Of a DNA stretch of 64,000 nucleotides, positions 1 through 9,643 are shown piece after piece; position 1 is the stretch's first letter, and every line of letters begins with the position of its first letter. Source of the DNA: Rubrivivax gelatinosus IL144. GTDB lineage: Bacteria > Pseudomonadota > Gammaproteobacteria > Burkholderiales > Burkholderiaceae_C. Made by a program: the position numbers and the translations under genes. The DNA lies in contig NC_017075.1 in the NCBI RefSeq assembly GCF_000284255.1, positions 4,650,001 through 4,714,000 of the forward strand. The letters run 5' to 3'. The notes beneath the pieces were generated by a model. That model made no database searches. It was given only the letters and a program-made list of their open reading frames with translations, and was not told where the DNA came from.

Positions 1-1339
1 CGCCCATCACGCCGATGCGTGCGTTCGGCCACATCCACAGCAGGCGCGGGCCGTAGGCGCGGCCGCACATGCCGTAGTTGCCGGCGCCGAAGCTGCCGCC
101 GATGATCACCGTGAACTTGGGCACCGTCGCCGTCGCCACCGCGGTGACCATCTTCGCGCCGTGTTTGGCGATGCCCTCGGCCTCGGCCTTGCGGCCGACC
201 ATGAAGCCGGTGATGTTCTGCAGGAAGACGAGCGGCACGCGGCGCTGGCAGCACAGCTCGATGAAGTGCGCGCCCTTCATCGCGCTCTCGGAGAACAGCA
301 CGCCGTTGTTGGCGACGATGCCCACCGGCAGGCCCTCGATGTGCGCGAAGCCAGTGACCAGCGTCGTGCCGTAGCGCGCCTTGAACTCGTCGAACTCCGA
401 ACCGTCGACCAGGCGCGCGATGACCTCGTGCACGTCGAAGGGCTTGCGAGCGTCGGTCGGGATGACGCCGTGAAGTTCGGCCGGGTCGAACAGCGGCGGC
501 CGCGGCGGCACGAGGCGCAGCGGCTCGGGCTTCTTCCAGTTGAGGTTGGCGACCACCGCGCGCGCGATCGCCAGCGCGTGCAGGTCGTTCTCGGCCAGAT
601 GGTCGGCCACGCCCGACAGCCGGGTGTGCACGTCGCCGCCGCCCAGGTCCTCGGCGCTGACGAGCTCGCCGGTGGCGGCCTTCACCAGCGGCGGGCCGCC
701 GAGGAAGATCGTGCCCTGGTGGCGCACGATGATCGTCTCGTCGCTCATCGCCGGCACGTAGGCGCCGCCGGCGGTGCACGAGCCCATGACGACGGCGATC
801 TGCGGGATGCCCAGCGCCGACATCTGCGCCTGGTTGTAGAAGATGCGGCCGAAGTGGTCGCGGTCGGGGAAGACCTCGTCCTGGTTCGGCAGGTTGGCGC
901 CGCCCGAGTCGACGAGGTAGACGCAGGGCAGGCGGTTCTCCTGCGCGATCTCCTGAGCGCGCAGGTGTTTCTTCACCGTGACGGGATAGTAGGTGCCGCC
1001 CTTCACGGTGGCGTCGTTGCAGACCACCATGCACTCGACGCCGCTGACACGGCCGATACCGGCGATCAGCCCGCCGCCGGGCGCGGCGCCGTCGTACATC
1101 CCGAGGCCGGCGAGCGCGCCGATCTCCAGGAACGGCGTGTCGGGGTCGAGCAGCATCTCGACGCGCTCGCGCGGCAGCAGCTTGCCGCGCGCCGCGTGTT
1201 TTGCGCGCGCGGCCTCGCCGCCGCCTTCGGCGATGCGCGCAAGCTGGGCGTTCAGGTCGCCGACGAGCTGGCGCATGGCCAGCGCGCTGGCCTGGAACTC
1301 CTCCGAGCGCGGGTTGAGCTGCGAGGTCAGGACCGGCAC
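1..1339 (-). CDS. mccB: Methylcrotonyl-CoA carboxylase carboxyltransferase (beta) subunit, 3' end outside window
   Basis: Carboxyltransferase half of the biotin enzyme that carboxylates 3-methylcrotonyl-CoA in leucine and isovalerate breakdown. The translation starts [15 protein letters not shown] from a GTG preceded by CAGGAG. The first 446 residues are present of the roughly 535 usual for the family. The carboxyltransferase core is clear: [16 protein letters not shown], then [17 protein letters not shown], and near the window edge [18 protein letters not shown]. These match MccB better than propionyl-CoA or acetyl-CoA carboxyltransferases. A LiuR-type palindrome sits about 30 bases upstream, which fits leucine catabolism and control by the liuR gene 12 kb away. 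The gene continues leftwards, where the biotin-carrying alpha subunit is expected but cannot be seen. Confidence 0.93.
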   Translation of the reverse strand, partial: MPVLTSQLNPRSEEFQASALAMRQLVGDLNAQLARIAEGGGEAARAKHAARGKLLPRERVEMLLDPDTPFLEIGALAGLGMYDGAAPGGGLIAGIGRVSGVECMVVCNDATVKGGTYYPVTVKKHLRAQEIAQENRLPCVYLVDSGGANLPNQDEVFPDRDHFGRIFYNQAQMSALGIPQIAVVMGSCTAGGAYVPAMSDETIIVRHQGTIFLGGPPLVKAATGELVSAEDLGGGDVHTRLSGVADHLAENDLHALAIARAVVANLNWKKPEPLRLVPPRPPLFDPAELHGVIPTDARKPFDVHEVIARLVDGSEFDEFKARYGTTLVTGFAHIEGLPVGIVANNGVLFSESAMKGAHFIELCCQRRVPLVFLQNITGFMVGRKAEAEGIAKHGAKMVTAVATATVPKFTVIIGGSFGAGNYGMCGRAYGPRLLWMWPNARIGVMG

Positions 1340-1367
1340 GGTGTCTCCTGCGGCCGTCTGCGCGGCC

Positions 1368-1393
1368 AATTGACGTTTACGTTAACGTCAATT
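1368..1393. promoter_or_regulatory. LiuR-type operator upstream of mccB
   Basis: Near-perfect 26-base palindrome with 10-base arms AATTGACGTT and AACGTCAATT around a TACGTT centre. It shares its core with three other copies in this window, before liuA, liuR and icmF. It lies in the mccB promoter region. Assignment to LiuR is inferred from the shared motif and the nearby MerR gene. Confidence 0.8.
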
Positions 1394-1502
1394 CTGGCAG
1401 CGCGCCCGCGCCGCCGCCTCAGGGACGGCCCGGGGGAAACCGTCCCCCCACGCCGATCGTCGGATACACGCGCCGCACCGATCCCGGGCTTAGCATGGCG
1501 GC

Positions 1503-2123
1503 ATGTTGTGGTTGGAAGCGCTGCTCGCCGCCGTGGCGATCGCCGCGGCGCTAGCGATGCGGCCCTGGCGTGGCGTCGGGCCGGAGGGCCCGCCCTGGCC
1601 CTGGCTGGCCTGGGCCGCAGCGCTGCCGGTGATGTGGGGCGCCGACCGTTTTGCAGACAGCGCCGTCGCGCAGCCGCTGTCGGGCGCCTGCCTGCTGATG
1701 CTGATGATGGGCTGGCCGCTGGCGGTGCTGGCGATGGTCCCGGTCGCGCTGGTGACCATGGTCGCCGGAGGGTTGACGCCTGGCGCCGGCCTCGAACGTT
1801 TCGTCTGGCTGGGCCTGATGCCGGCGACGATGGCCGTCGTCTTCGGCGCCGCGGTGCGGCGCTGGCTGCCCAAGCATCTGTTCGTCTACATCCTCGGCCG
1901 CGGCTTCTTCGTCACCGCGGTCGCCGGCGCGCTGGCCGGCGGCCTGGCCGCGGTGCTGCACCCGCCGCCCGGCGGCCTGGGCGACGACGACCTCGCGCTC
2001 GCGCGCTGGCTCGCCGCCTGGGGCGACGCCTGGCTGGCCGGCATCCTGGTCGCGATCTTCGTCGCCTTCCGCCCGCACTGGCTGGCGACCTACACCGACC
2101 GGCTGTATCTACCCCGGACCTGA
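1503..2123 (+). CDS. Predicted integral membrane protein, CbiM-like (COG3235 type)
   Basis: A 206-residue, very hydrophobic protein with about six membrane segments. The KHLFVYILGRGFFVTAVAG stretch near residue 130 resembles proteins annotated as CbiM-like, energy-coupling-factor-type permeases in Burkholderiales. No ATPase or substrate-specific partner lies beside it, so a transport role for cobalt or nickel is only a family guess. It is transcribed away from mccB and its stop codon directly abuts the end of the convergent trkH. Its own promoter would lie in the 100-base gap that also holds the LiuR operator, so shared control with mccB is possible but unproven. Confidence 0.6.
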   Translation: MLWLEALLAAVAIAAALAMRPWRGVGPEGPPWPWLAWAAALPVMWGADRFADSAVAQPLSGACLLMLMMGWPLAVLAMVPVALVTMVAGGLTPGAGLERFVWLGLMPATMAVVFGAAVRRWLPKHLFVYILGRGFFVTAVAGALAGGLAAVLHPPPGGLGDDDLALARWLAAWGDAWLAGILVAIFVAFRPHWLATYTDRLYLPRT

Positions 2124-3578
2124 TCAGTCGCGCCAGAAGGCGGGCATGAAGAGGACGAGGACGGTGAGCAGCTCCAGCCGCCCGACCAGCATCGCGAACG
2201 CGCAGATCCAGGTCTGCACGTCGCTCAGGCTGCCGTAGTTGACCGCCGGGCCGACCTCGCCGAGGCCGGGGCCGATGTTGTTGACGCAGGCGATGACGGC
2301 GGTGAAGGCCGTCACCGGCTCCAGCCCGGTGGCCAGCAGCGCCATCGTCAGGCCGACCAGCACCGCGCCGTAGGTCATCATGTAGCCGATCACGTTCTGC
2401 ATCGTGCGGTCGCCGATGGCGCGGCCGTTGAGCACCACCGGGTTGACGACGTTCGGGTGCACGATGCGCACGAACTCGTGGCGCGCCTGCTTGAGCAGCA
2501 GGATCAGCCGGACCATCTTGATGCCGCCACCGGTCGAGCCGGCGCAGGTGGCGAAACAGCCCAGCAGGATCATCCACAGCGACGCGAACAGCGGCCACTG
2601 CGCGTAGTCGTAGGTCGCGTAGCCGGCGGTCGTGGCCACCGAGACGACGTGGAACAGCGAGTGGCGCAGCGCCAGCGTCAGGCTGGCATAGGCGCCGCTG
2701 GCCCACAGGTACAGCGCGATCAGCAACGCGCTGCCGAGCACCACGAGGTAGAAGGCGCGTGCCTCGGCGTTGCGCCACAGCGGCGCCGGCGAGCGCTCGC
2801 GCCAGACGACGTAGTACATCGTCAGGTTGACGCCCGACAGCATCATGAAGACGACGGACACCGCCTCGATGGCCGGCGAGTTCCAGTGGCCGAAGCTGGC
2901 GTCGTAGGACGAGAAGCCGCCCAGGCTGACCGTCGAGCCCATGTGCACGAAGGCGTCGAACCAGCTCATGCCGGCGGCGCGGTAGGCCAGCGCGCAGGCC
3001 AGCGACAGCAGCACGTAGACGCCCCAGATCGCGCGCGCCGTGTCGGCGATGCGCGGCGTCAGTTTGCTGTCCTTCATCGGCCCGGTGACCTCGGCGCGGA
3101 ACAGCTGCGAGCCGCCGATGCCCAGCATCGGCAGGATGGCCACCGCCAGCACGATGATGCCCAGGCCGCCGACCCAGGTCATCAGGCAGCGCCAGACGTG
3201 CACCGCGCCGGGCATCGTGTCCAGGCCCGAGAACACCGTCGCGCCGGAGGCGGTGAGCGCCGACACGGCTTCGAAGTAGGCGTCGGTGACCGAGCTGCCG
3301 GGCAGCATCAGCAGCAGCGGCAAGGCGCCGAAAGCCGGCAGCACGGTCCAGGTCAGGCCGACGAGCAGGAAGCCGTCTCGCGGCTGCAGCTCGCGGCGGA
3401 AGCGCCGCGTCAGCAGGCTGGCCGCGACGCCGATCGCGAAGCTGGTGGCCGCGGCCTTGACCAGCGCGTCGACCACCGGCTCGGCGGCGTAGACGGCCCA
3501 GGCCAGCGGCACCAGCATCAGCAGCGAGAACATCGCCACCATGCGGCCGATCATCGCGACGACGGCGAGAGCGTCCAT
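2124..3578 (-). CDS. trkH: Trk-type K+ uptake channel subunit TrkH
   Basis: Membrane subunit of the Trk/Ktr potassium uptake system; 484 residues, the usual TrkH size. The four pore-loop repeats of the superfamily are visible in order: TASGATVFSG, GSTVSLGGFSS, ATTAGYATYD and VNNIGPGLGEVG, each supplying the filter glycine, with about ten hydrophobic segments around them. The chosen ATG (MDALAVVAMIGRM) lies 8 bases after the trkA stop codon; the same frame stays open far upstream, but that stretch is antisense noise over trkA. Co-transcribed with trkA. Confidence 0.95.
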   Translation of the reverse strand: MDALAVVAMIGRMVAMFSLLMLVPLAWAVYAAEPVVDALVKAAATSFAIGVAASLLTRRFRRELQPRDGFLLVGLTWTVLPAFGALPLLLMLPGSSVTDAYFEAVSALTASGATVFSGLDTMPGAVHVWRCLMTWVGGLGIIVLAVAILPMLGIGGSQLFRAEVTGPMKDSKLTPRIADTARAIWGVYVLLSLACALAYRAAGMSWFDAFVHMGSTVSLGGFSSYDASFGHWNSPAIEAVSVVFMMLSGVNLTMYYVVWRERSPAPLWRNAEARAFYLVVLGSALLIALYLWASGAYASLTLALRHSLFHVVSVATTAGYATYDYAQWPLFASLWMILLGCFATCAGSTGGGIKMVRLILLLKQARHEFVRIVHPNVVNPVVLNGRAIGDRTMQNVIGYMMTYGAVLVGLTMALLATGLEPVTAFTAVIACVNNIGPGLGEVGPAVNYGSLSDVQTWICAFAMLVGRLELLTVLVLFMPAFWRD

Positions 3579-3586
3579 CGTCGAGT

Positions 3587-5008
3587 TCAGAAGAAGAAGG
3601 TGGCCGAGACCTGGAACAGGCGTTCGACCTCGCGCAGCAGGCGCTTGGTCGGCACGAAGACGATGACGTGGTCGCCGGTCTGCACGACGGTGTCGTGGTG
3701 CGCGATCAGCACCTCGGCACGCGCGGGCTGGCGCCGGCCCTCGGCGTCCTGCAGGCCGCGCACGATGGCGCCGACCTGGGCGCCGGCCGGCAGCGCGATC
3801 TCGTCGATGCGCCGGCCGGCCATGCGGCAGGTCTTGCGGTCGCCGCGCACCACGCCTTCCAGCGCCTCGGCGGCGCCGTGGCGCAGGCTGTGCACGGCCT
3901 CGACGTCGCCGCGGCGCACGTAGGCCAGCAGCTCGCCGATGACGGTCTGCGCCGGCGAGATCGCGATGTCGATCTGCCCGCCCTGCACCAGGTCGGCATA
4001 GGCCTGGCGGTTGATCAGCGAGAACACGCGCCGCGCGCCCAGCCGCTTGGCCAGCAGGCAGGCCATGATGTTGTCCTCGTCGTCGTCGGTGAGCGCCAGG
4101 AACAGGTCCATGTCGCGCACGCCCTCGCCTTCGAGCAGCTCCTCGTCGGTGATGTCGCCGTTGAGCACCAGCACCGGTGCCGGCAGCTCGGTGGCCAGGT
4201 ACTCGCAGCGCTGGCGGTCGCGTTCGACGAGCTTGATGCGCTGGCGATCGCGCAGCTCGCGCGCCAGCCGCAGGCCGACCTTGCCGCCGCCGCCGATCAT
4301 CAGCCGCCGCACCGGCTCGATGCGCGGCGCCAGCGCATGCAGCACCTGGCGGATGTCGACGGTGGCGGCGAGCACGAAGACCTCGTCGCCGGGTTCGATG
4401 CACGTGTCGCCGTCCAGCGCCTCGACGACCTTGTCGCCGCGGTAGATGGCGACGACGCGCATCGCCGCGGCCGGCGCCACCGCCGGGATCTCGGCCAGGC
4501 GGCGGCCGACCAGCGGCGCGACGGCGCCGGCACGCACCGCGATCAGGCTCACCAGCCCGTCGGCGAACTCCAGCACCTGCAGCGCCTCGGGGTACTCGAT
4601 CAGCTTGCGGATGTAGGCGGTGACGCTCTGCTCGGGGCAGATCACCTGGTTGACGGCGAAACCGCCTTCGGTGGCCAGCAGCGGGCTGCCGTCGACGAAC
4701 TCGGGGCTGCGCAGCCGGGCGATCGTCGTCGGCACGCGAAAGGCGTCGTGCGCGACCTTGCAGGCGACGAGGTTGGTCTCGTCCAGCGGCGCGCAGGAGA
4801 TCAGCATGTCGGCGTCCTCGATGCCGGCTTCGCGCAGCACGCTGGGCTGGATGCCGTTGCCGACGACGCCGCGCAGGTCCATGCGGTCCTGCAGCTCGCG
4901 CAGGCGCACCGGGTCGGTGTCGATGATCGTGATGTCGTTGCGCTCCGAAAGCAGGCTCGCCGCGACGCTCTGCCCGACGCGCCCGGCGCCGAGGACGAGG
5001 ATCTTCAT
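3587..5008 (-). CDS. trkA: Trk system K+ uptake regulatory subunit TrkA
   Basis: Cytoplasmic NAD(H)-binding regulator that gates TrkH. At 473 residues it has the classical double RCK layout. The first Rossmann motif is LGAGRVGQSVAASLL at residues 5-19, and the second IGGGGKVGLRLARELRD begins near residue 240. Each is followed by a TrkA-C module (the second contains PAGAQVGAIVRG). The C-terminus ends in an unusual phenylalanine run. Its ATG overlaps the stop codon of the upstream GTPase gene by four bases (ATGA), which suggests translational coupling. Confidence 0.95.
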   Translation of the reverse strand: MKILVLGAGRVGQSVAASLLSERNDITIIDTDPVRLRELQDRMDLRGVVGNGIQPSVLREAGIEDADMLISCAPLDETNLVACKVAHDAFRVPTTIARLRSPEFVDGSPLLATEGGFAVNQVICPEQSVTAYIRKLIEYPEALQVLEFADGLVSLIAVRAGAVAPLVGRRLAEIPAVAPAAAMRVVAIYRGDKVVEALDGDTCIEPGDEVFVLAATVDIRQVLHALAPRIEPVRRLMIGGGGKVGLRLARELRDRQRIKLVERDRQRCEYLATELPAPVLVLNGDITDEELLEGEGVRDMDLFLALTDDDEDNIMACLLAKRLGARRVFSLINRQAYADLVQGGQIDIAISPAQTVIGELLAYVRRGDVEAVHSLRHGAAEALEGVVRGDRKTCRMAGRRIDEIALPAGAQVGAIVRGLQDAEGRRQPARAEVLIAHHDTVVQTGDHVIVFVPTKRLLREVERLFQVSATFFF

Positions 5009-6444
5009 GGCGCGGGATTATCGACAGCCGCCCAGGCGCCGGGATAGAGGCGTTCCAGCACCGCACGCAGCGCCGCCGCCAGCGGCGCACGCAGGCCGGC
5101 GGCCAGCGCCTCGGCCTCGCCGGCGTTGTCGTGGCGCGTGCTGCGCGCGGCCCACAGCGCGTCGAGCGCCGGCGCCTGCGCGGCCAGCGCCTCGGCGACG
5201 ACGGCGCGCCAGTGCGGCGGCGCCTCGCCCTGGGCCCATTCGCCGCGGCCACGGCCGAAGTGGGCGACGGCCAGGTAGCGCAGCAGAGCCGCCTCGGCCA
5301 GCGGCGCCATCGCCTCGGCGCTCCAGCCGGCGAAACCGCGGTCGGTGCCGCGCACGACGTTGAGCCCGCGTGCGATGCCGGCGGCGCCCAGCGCGCCGAG
5401 CAGCCCGCCGGCGAGCATGCCGCCGCCCATCGTCAGGCCGCCGGTGGCGAGGTCGGCCTTGAGCCCGGCCAGCGCGCCGCTCAGCACGCCGCCGACCAGC
5501 GCCGCGCGGCCTTCGCCGACCCGCGCGTGCAGTTCCACCTGGGCGGCGACACGGTCGAGGATCTCGCGTTCGGCACGCCCGTCCAGCCCGTGCAACGCCA
5601 GCAGCCGGCCGGTGCTGGCGCGCACCTCGGTGTCCAGCATGTCGGCCAGCGCCCGGCGCGCGGCGTCGGCATCCTGGCGGCGCGACAGCCAGCCGCCATC
5701 GGCCAGCGGCGCGCGTGCGCTGGCGATGCGCGCCAGGCTGGCGGCGAGCTCGCCGACCGCGGCGTCGAAGCTCGCACGCCGCGTCGCCGCCCAGGCCGCG
5801 GCCAGGCGCGAGGCCGCAGCGCGCGCCTCGCCGTCGAGCGCCGCGGCGATGGCGCCCAGCAGCACGCCCTCCTGCACCCAGCAGCGCGCGAAAGCGTCCA
5901 TCGGCAGCACCGCATGCACCGGCGCCTGCCCGGCCAGGCGGCTGCGCCAGCGCTCGACCTCGGCGGCTTCCAGCTCGGGCGCACGCGGCGCGCCGAGCTG
6001 GTTGAGCAGCACGACCACCGGCTTGCCGATCCAGGCCAGCAACGCCATCTCCGGGCCGACGTAACCGGCGGCCTCGGGCGACTCGGCGGCGTTGACGAGG
6101 TAGAGCACGACGTCGCTGGTCTCGCGCACATGACGCAGCGCCTGCTGCGTGGCCCAGAACGGGCGGTCGCGCCAGCGGTCCCAGACCTCGCTGAGGAACC
6201 AGCCGATCGCGCTGCCGTCCTGCTGCAGCCGGCGCACCAGGCGCACGGTGTCGCCGAAACCGGGCGTGTCCCAGAGTTCGAGCACGTCGCCTGCGGGGCT
6301 CTGCAGCAGCGGGTGCATCTCGGCGAACTCGGTGACGTGCGGCGCGTCGCGCACCTCGCCGATGTCGCGGCCGAGCAGCGTGCGCGCCAGCGTCGTCTTG
6401 CCGACGTTGGTGTGCGAGACCAGCGACAGGCGCAGGCTCGTCAT
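5005..6444 (-). CDS. DUF3482 GTPase
   Basis: A 479-residue protein with an N-terminal TrmE/Era-like small GTPase domain followed by a DUF3482-type C-terminal region. Visible G motifs are SHTNVGKTTLARTLLG (G1, residues 9-24) and DTPGFGD (G3). The expected NKxD (G4) reads NQLG, so guanine specificity may be relaxed or supplied elsewhere. A long Gly/Ala-rich hydrophobic stretch with LSGALAG, GGGMLAGGLLGALG and IARG lies in the second half and could insert into or lie on the membrane. Four-base ATGA overlaps join it to DUF2868 upstream and trkA downstream. Function unknown; the overlaps suggest it works with the DUF2868 membrane protein. Confidence 0.85.
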   Translation of the reverse strand: MTSLRLSLVSHTNVGKTTLARTLLGRDIGEVRDAPHVTEFAEMHPLLQSPAGDVLELWDTPGFGDTVRLVRRLQQDGSAIGWFLSEVWDRWRDRPFWATQQALRHVRETSDVVLYLVNAAESPEAAGYVGPEMALLAWIGKPVVVLLNQLGAPRAPELEAAEVERWRSRLAGQAPVHAVLPMDAFARCWVQEGVLLGAIAAALDGEARAAASRLAAAWAATRRASFDAAVGELAASLARIASARAPLADGGWLSRRQDADAARRALADMLDTEVRASTGRLLALHGLDGRAEREILDRVAAQVELHARVGEGRAALVGGVLSGALAGLKADLATGGLTMGGGMLAGGLLGALGAAGIARGLNVVRGTDRGFAGWSAEAMAPLAEAALLRYLAVAHFGRGRGEWAQGEAPPHWRAVVAEALAAQAPALDALWAARSTRHDNAGEAEALAAGLRAPLAAALRAVLERLYPGAWAAVDNPAP

Positions 6445-7796
6445 CGCCCCAGCGCGCGTTTGAACGCCGCCTCGGCGGCCGCGGGCTCGGCGGCCTCGAG
6501 CTCGGCGCAGACCAGCGCCAGCCCCTGGGCATCGGCCAGCGCCTGCCAGGCGGCGCGGCGCTGGGCCAGGCGCTCCGGGTAGGCGCCGAAGCGGCGCCGG
6601 AAGGCCGACTCGTCGGCCAGCAGCACCAGCGGCAGATCGCGCCCCAGCGCGGCGGCGAAACGCCCCTGGGCCTCGGCCTCGGGCGTCGCGCCGAGGTCGA
6701 AGACGGCGATGCGCAGCGTGTCGCCGGGCTCGGGGCGCAGCGCCCGCGCCGCGTCCTCGTCGCCGAAGGCGGTCAGCGGGCCAATGCGCAGCCGCACCTC
6801 GTCGCCGAACACCGAGGCCAGCAGCGCGCGCAGGCCCAGCGCCGCCTGGGCGCTGAGACCGGCCGCGTAGGGCAGCACCTGGGCCTGGGCGCGCGTGCCG
6901 AGCTGCTGCAGCCGCAGGCGCTCGAAGTAGGGCTCGGCCAGGGGCAGCGGGAAGCGCCGCGCCAGCGAGGCGGAGCGCGCCGCGGCGACGGCGGCGAGCA
7001 GCAGCCGCGGCACGACGACGGCCAGCGCCAGCGTCGCGGCGTAGAGGTGGATCCAGGCCGCCGCCGGTGCACTGGCCGCGGCGCCGGCCTGCAGCCGCAG
7101 CGGCGCGGCGTCGGGCACGGCGATGCCGGTGAGCCAGGAGGCCGGCGCCAGCAGCGCCTGCAGCAGCGGCTGCACCGCACCGGGTTCGAGGAAGGTGCTC
7201 TGCCAGCCGGCGCGGTAGTCCAGCACCAGGCCGCGCAGGTACAGGCCGGCGACCAGGCCCAGCGCCAGCATCGCGGCCGCGGCGTGCAGCAGCGTGGTCG
7301 CACGCGCCAGCGACAGCGGCATCGCGCGCCGCGTCCACAGCGCGCCGACGCCGGCGCCGTCACCCGCCCAGCGCCGCGCCAGCAGCGCGCGCAGCCCGGC
7401 CAGCGGGCGCGGCACCAGCAGGCCGACGTAGACCACGAGATTCCAGGCGACGACCGCCCAGACCGGCGGCGCCAGCAGGTCGATGCGCTGCATCGAGCCG
7501 ACGTGGTCGACCGCGGCGCCGAACACGAACGCGGCGAGCAGCAGACCGAAGGCGAAGAGGCCGCGGCGCGGGCCGCCTTCCAGCCAGCGGCGCGACGCGG
7601 CGTCGCGCGGCAGCAGGCGTTCGAGCGCGTGGCGCGTGCGGTCGACGAGGAAACGTTCGAACGGGGCGTCGGCCGCGGCCGTCTGCTGCGCCAGCCGGGT
7701 GGCCCAGGCGCGGTCTTCGGCGGTCCACAGCGGCGAGTCCCCGGCCGTCTCGATGGCCTGGACCAGGACGACGCGGCGTGCCTCTTCTTCGGTCAT
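6441..7796 (-). CDS. DUF2868 membrane protein
   Basis: A 451-residue protein of the DUF2868 family, which usually sits beside a DUF3482 GTPase. A charged N-terminal part carries EEEARR and a WTAEDRAWATRLA segment. It is followed by hydrophobic segments GLFAFGLLLAAFVFGAAVDHV and VVAWNLVVYVGLLVP, further membrane spans in the middle, and a soluble C-terminal part containing RIAVFDLGATPEAEAQG and PLVLLADESAFRRRFG. I chose the ATG giving MTEEEARRV; an in-frame ATG further upstream lacks homology. No function is known. A joint role with the GTPase at the membrane is inference from linkage. Confidence 0.8.
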   Translation of the reverse strand: MTEEEARRVVLVQAIETAGDSPLWTAEDRAWATRLAQQTAAADAPFERFLVDRTRHALERLLPRDAASRRWLEGGPRRGLFAFGLLLAAFVFGAAVDHVGSMQRIDLLAPPVWAVVAWNLVVYVGLLVPRPLAGLRALLARRWAGDGAGVGALWTRRAMPLSLARATTLLHAAAAMLALGLVAGLYLRGLVLDYRAGWQSTFLEPGAVQPLLQALLAPASWLTGIAVPDAAPLRLQAGAAASAPAAAWIHLYAATLALAVVVPRLLLAAVAAARSASLARRFPLPLAEPYFERLRLQQLGTRAQAQVLPYAAGLSAQAALGLRALLASVFGDEVRLRIGPLTAFGDEDAARALRPEPGDTLRIAVFDLGATPEAEAQGRFAAALGRDLPLVLLADESAFRRRFGAYPERLAQRRAAWQALADAQGLALVCAELEAAEPAAAEAAFKRALGR

Positions 7797-7833
7797 TGCG
7801 CCGCACTGTAGCGCGGCAGGGCGGGCGAAAACC

Positions 7834-8319
7834 TCAGGCGCCGGCGGGACGCACACGCAGCGTCGCGCGGCCAATCACGCAGGGCTTGCCGGCGACGCTG
7901 GCGCGGCCGTCGGCGTGCGCGATGACACCGCCGCGGCGCGAGGGTTCGAGCTGGGTGACACGCCAGACCAGGTGCAGGTCCTGCTCGGCGAACACCGGCG
8001 CCTTGAAGGCGAAGTTGGCGTTGAGCAGCAGCAACTCGCGTTCGAGCCCGTCGTCGGAACGCGAGAAACGCGAGGCCAGCAGTCCGAGCAGGCGCGAGAC
8101 GGTCTGCTGGCCGCTGGCGATCGGCTCGCCGAAATGGGCGCGCTCGGCCGCGTCGCGGTCGCGGTGCAGCGGGTTGGCGTCGCCCGACAGGCGTGCAAAC
8201 TCGGCGATCTCGTCGCGCGTGTAGCGCAGGCGCTCGTGCGCCTCTTCGCCGACCTCGATCAGCGGGCTCGTCTCGGCGTCGGCATCGGCGGGTGCGGGCA
8301 GCGTGGCGAGGCGGTTCAT
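7834..8319 (-). CDS. MaoC-like hotdog-fold dehydratase/thioesterase
   Basis: A 161-residue protein with the MaoC/R-hydratase signature: FARLSGDANPLHRDRDAAER, where the Asp and His of GDANPLH correspond to the catalytic pair of (R)-specific enoyl-CoA hydratases, then FGEPIASGQQTVSRLLG. It probably acts on acyl-CoA or 3-hydroxyacyl-CoA esters, but the substrate cannot be read from the sequence. It lies between the thiolase terminator and DUF2868 and may be the first gene of the DUF2868-GTPase-trkA-trkH transcription unit (37-base gap). Confidence 0.8.
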   Translation of the reverse strand: MNRLATLPAPADADAETSPLIEVGEEAHERLRYTRDEIAEFARLSGDANPLHRDRDAAERAHFGEPIASGQQTVSRLLGLLASRFSRSDDGLERELLLLNANFAFKAPVFAEQDLHLVWRVTQLEPSRRGGVIAHADGRASVAGKPCVIGRATLRVRPAGA

Positions 8320-8334
8320 CGACCCGGGGGCTCC

Positions 8335-8363
8335 GAAAAACGCCCCGGGCGGGATGCCCGGGG
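8335..8363 (-). terminator. Rho-independent terminator after the thiolase gene
   Basis: On the minus strand an 8-base perfect stem CCCCGGGC/GCCCGGGG with loop ATCCC is followed by CGTTTTT. It ends the liuA-can-aceK-thiolase direction of transcription. Confidence 0.85.
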
Positions 8364-8464
8364 ACTGTTATTCAGTCTGCCCGCAAAGCCGGCCGGCGCC
8401 CAAGCCCGGTTTCGTAACACGGCATCACCAACCGCATCACGCAACGGGCCTCGGAAGCGAAGAC

Positions 8465-9643
8465 TTACAGAACTTCGACCGCCATCGCCGTCGCCTCGCC
8501 GCCGCCGATGCACAGCGCGGCGACGCCGCGGCGCAGGCCGCGCTGGCGCAGCGCGCCCAGCAGCGTGACGACGATGCGCGCGCCCGAGGCGCCGATCGGG
8601 TGGCCCAGCGCGCAGGCGCCGCCGTGCACGTTGACGATCTCGTGCGCCAGCTCGTACTCGTGCATCGCGGCCATCGTCACCGCGGCGAAGGCTTCGTTGA
8701 CTTCCCAGAGGTCGACGTCGGCGGCCTTCCAGCCGGCCTTGGCCAGCACCTTGCCGATCGCGCCGACCGGCGCGGTGGTGAACCAGTCCGGCGCCTGGGC
8801 ATGCACGGCCTGCGAGACGATGCGCGCCAGCGGCGTGATGCCGTGGCGGGCCGCGGTCGACTCGCGCATCAGCACCAGCGCGGCGGCGCCGTCGGAGATG
8901 CTGGAGGCGCTGGCGGCGGTGATCGTGCCGTCCTTCTTGAACGCCGGCTTCAGGCCCGGGATCTTGTCCGGCCGCGCCTTGAACGGCTGCTCGTCGCGGC
9001 GCACGACGGTGTCGCCGCCCTTGCCGGCCAGCGTCACCGGCGCGATCTCCCAGTCGAAGCTGCCGTCCTCGTTGGCCTGCTTGGAGCGCGCCGTCGAGGC
9101 GATGGCGAACGCGTCCTGGGCCTCGCGGCTGAAGCCGTACTTGGCGACGCACTGCTCGGCGAACACGCCCATCGCCTTGCCGCGTTCGTAGGCGTCTTCG
9201 AGGCCGTCGAGCGCCATGTGGTCGTACATCGGCGCGGCACCGTACTTGACGCCCTTGCGCGCGAACACGAGGTGCGGCGCGTTGGTCATGCTTTCCATGC
9301 CGCCGGCGACCAGCACGTCGGCGCTGCCGGCGGCGAGCATGTCGTGCGCGAACATCATCGTGCGCATGCCCGAGCCGCACATCTTGCTGAGCGTGACGGC
9401 GCCGGCCGAATCGGGCAGCCCGGCGCGGCGCAGCGCCTGGCGCGCCGGCGCCTGACCCTGGCCGGCCATCAGGCAGTTGCCGAGCAGCACCTCGTCGACG
9501 GCGTCGCCGGGCACGCCGGCGCGCTCGACCGCGGCCTTCACCGCGACGGCGCCCAGCTCCCAGGCCTGCAGCGAGGCGAAGTCGCCGAGCAGGCCGCCGA
9601 TCGGCGTGCGCGCCGCCGAGGCGATGACGATGGATTCAGGCAT
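8465..9643 (-). CDS. Thiolase, acetyl-CoA C-acyltransferase type
   Basis: A 392-residue thiolase that condenses or cleaves acyl-CoA and acetyl-CoA. The nucleophilic cysteine is in [10 protein letters not shown] near residue 90, the [17 protein letters not shown] block carries the catalytic histidine, and the C-terminal [15 protein letters not shown] carries the second cysteine. It starts inside the 3' end of aceK (8-base overlap) and ends at a strong terminator, so it is likely the last gene of the liuA-can-aceK cluster. It could supply acetoacetyl-CoA cleavage after leucine degradation; PHB synthesis (PhaA) is an alternative. Confidence 0.92.
   Translation of the reverse strand: MPESIVIASAARTPIGGLLGDFASLQAWELGAVAVKAAVERAGVPGDAVDEVLLGNCLMAGQGQAPARQALRRAGLPDSAGAVTLSKMCGSGMRTMMFAHDMLAAGSADVLVAGGMESMTNAPHLVFARKGVKYGAAPMYDHMALDGLEDAYERGKAMGVFAEQCVAKYGFSREAQDAFAIASTARSKQANEDGSFDWEIAPVTLAGKGGDTVVRRDEQPFKARPDKIPGLKPAFKKDGTITAASASSISDGAAALVLMRESTAARHGITPLARIVSQAVHAQAPDWFTTAPVGAIGKVLAKAGWKAADVDLWEVNEAFAAVTMAAMHEYELAHEIVNVHGGACALGHPIGASGARIVVTLLGALRQRGLRRGVAALCIGGGEATAMAVEVL

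Noticed and set aside
1422..1447. GGGACGG/CCGTCCC hairpin before the CbiM-like gene
   Set aside because: No T-tract and between divergent genes, so not a terminator; GC-rich chance hairpins are common here.
161..2149. Open frame of 662 codons opposite mccB and running into the CbiM-like gene
   Set aside because: The mccB carboxyltransferase on the minus strand is unmistakable; this frame is a shadow.
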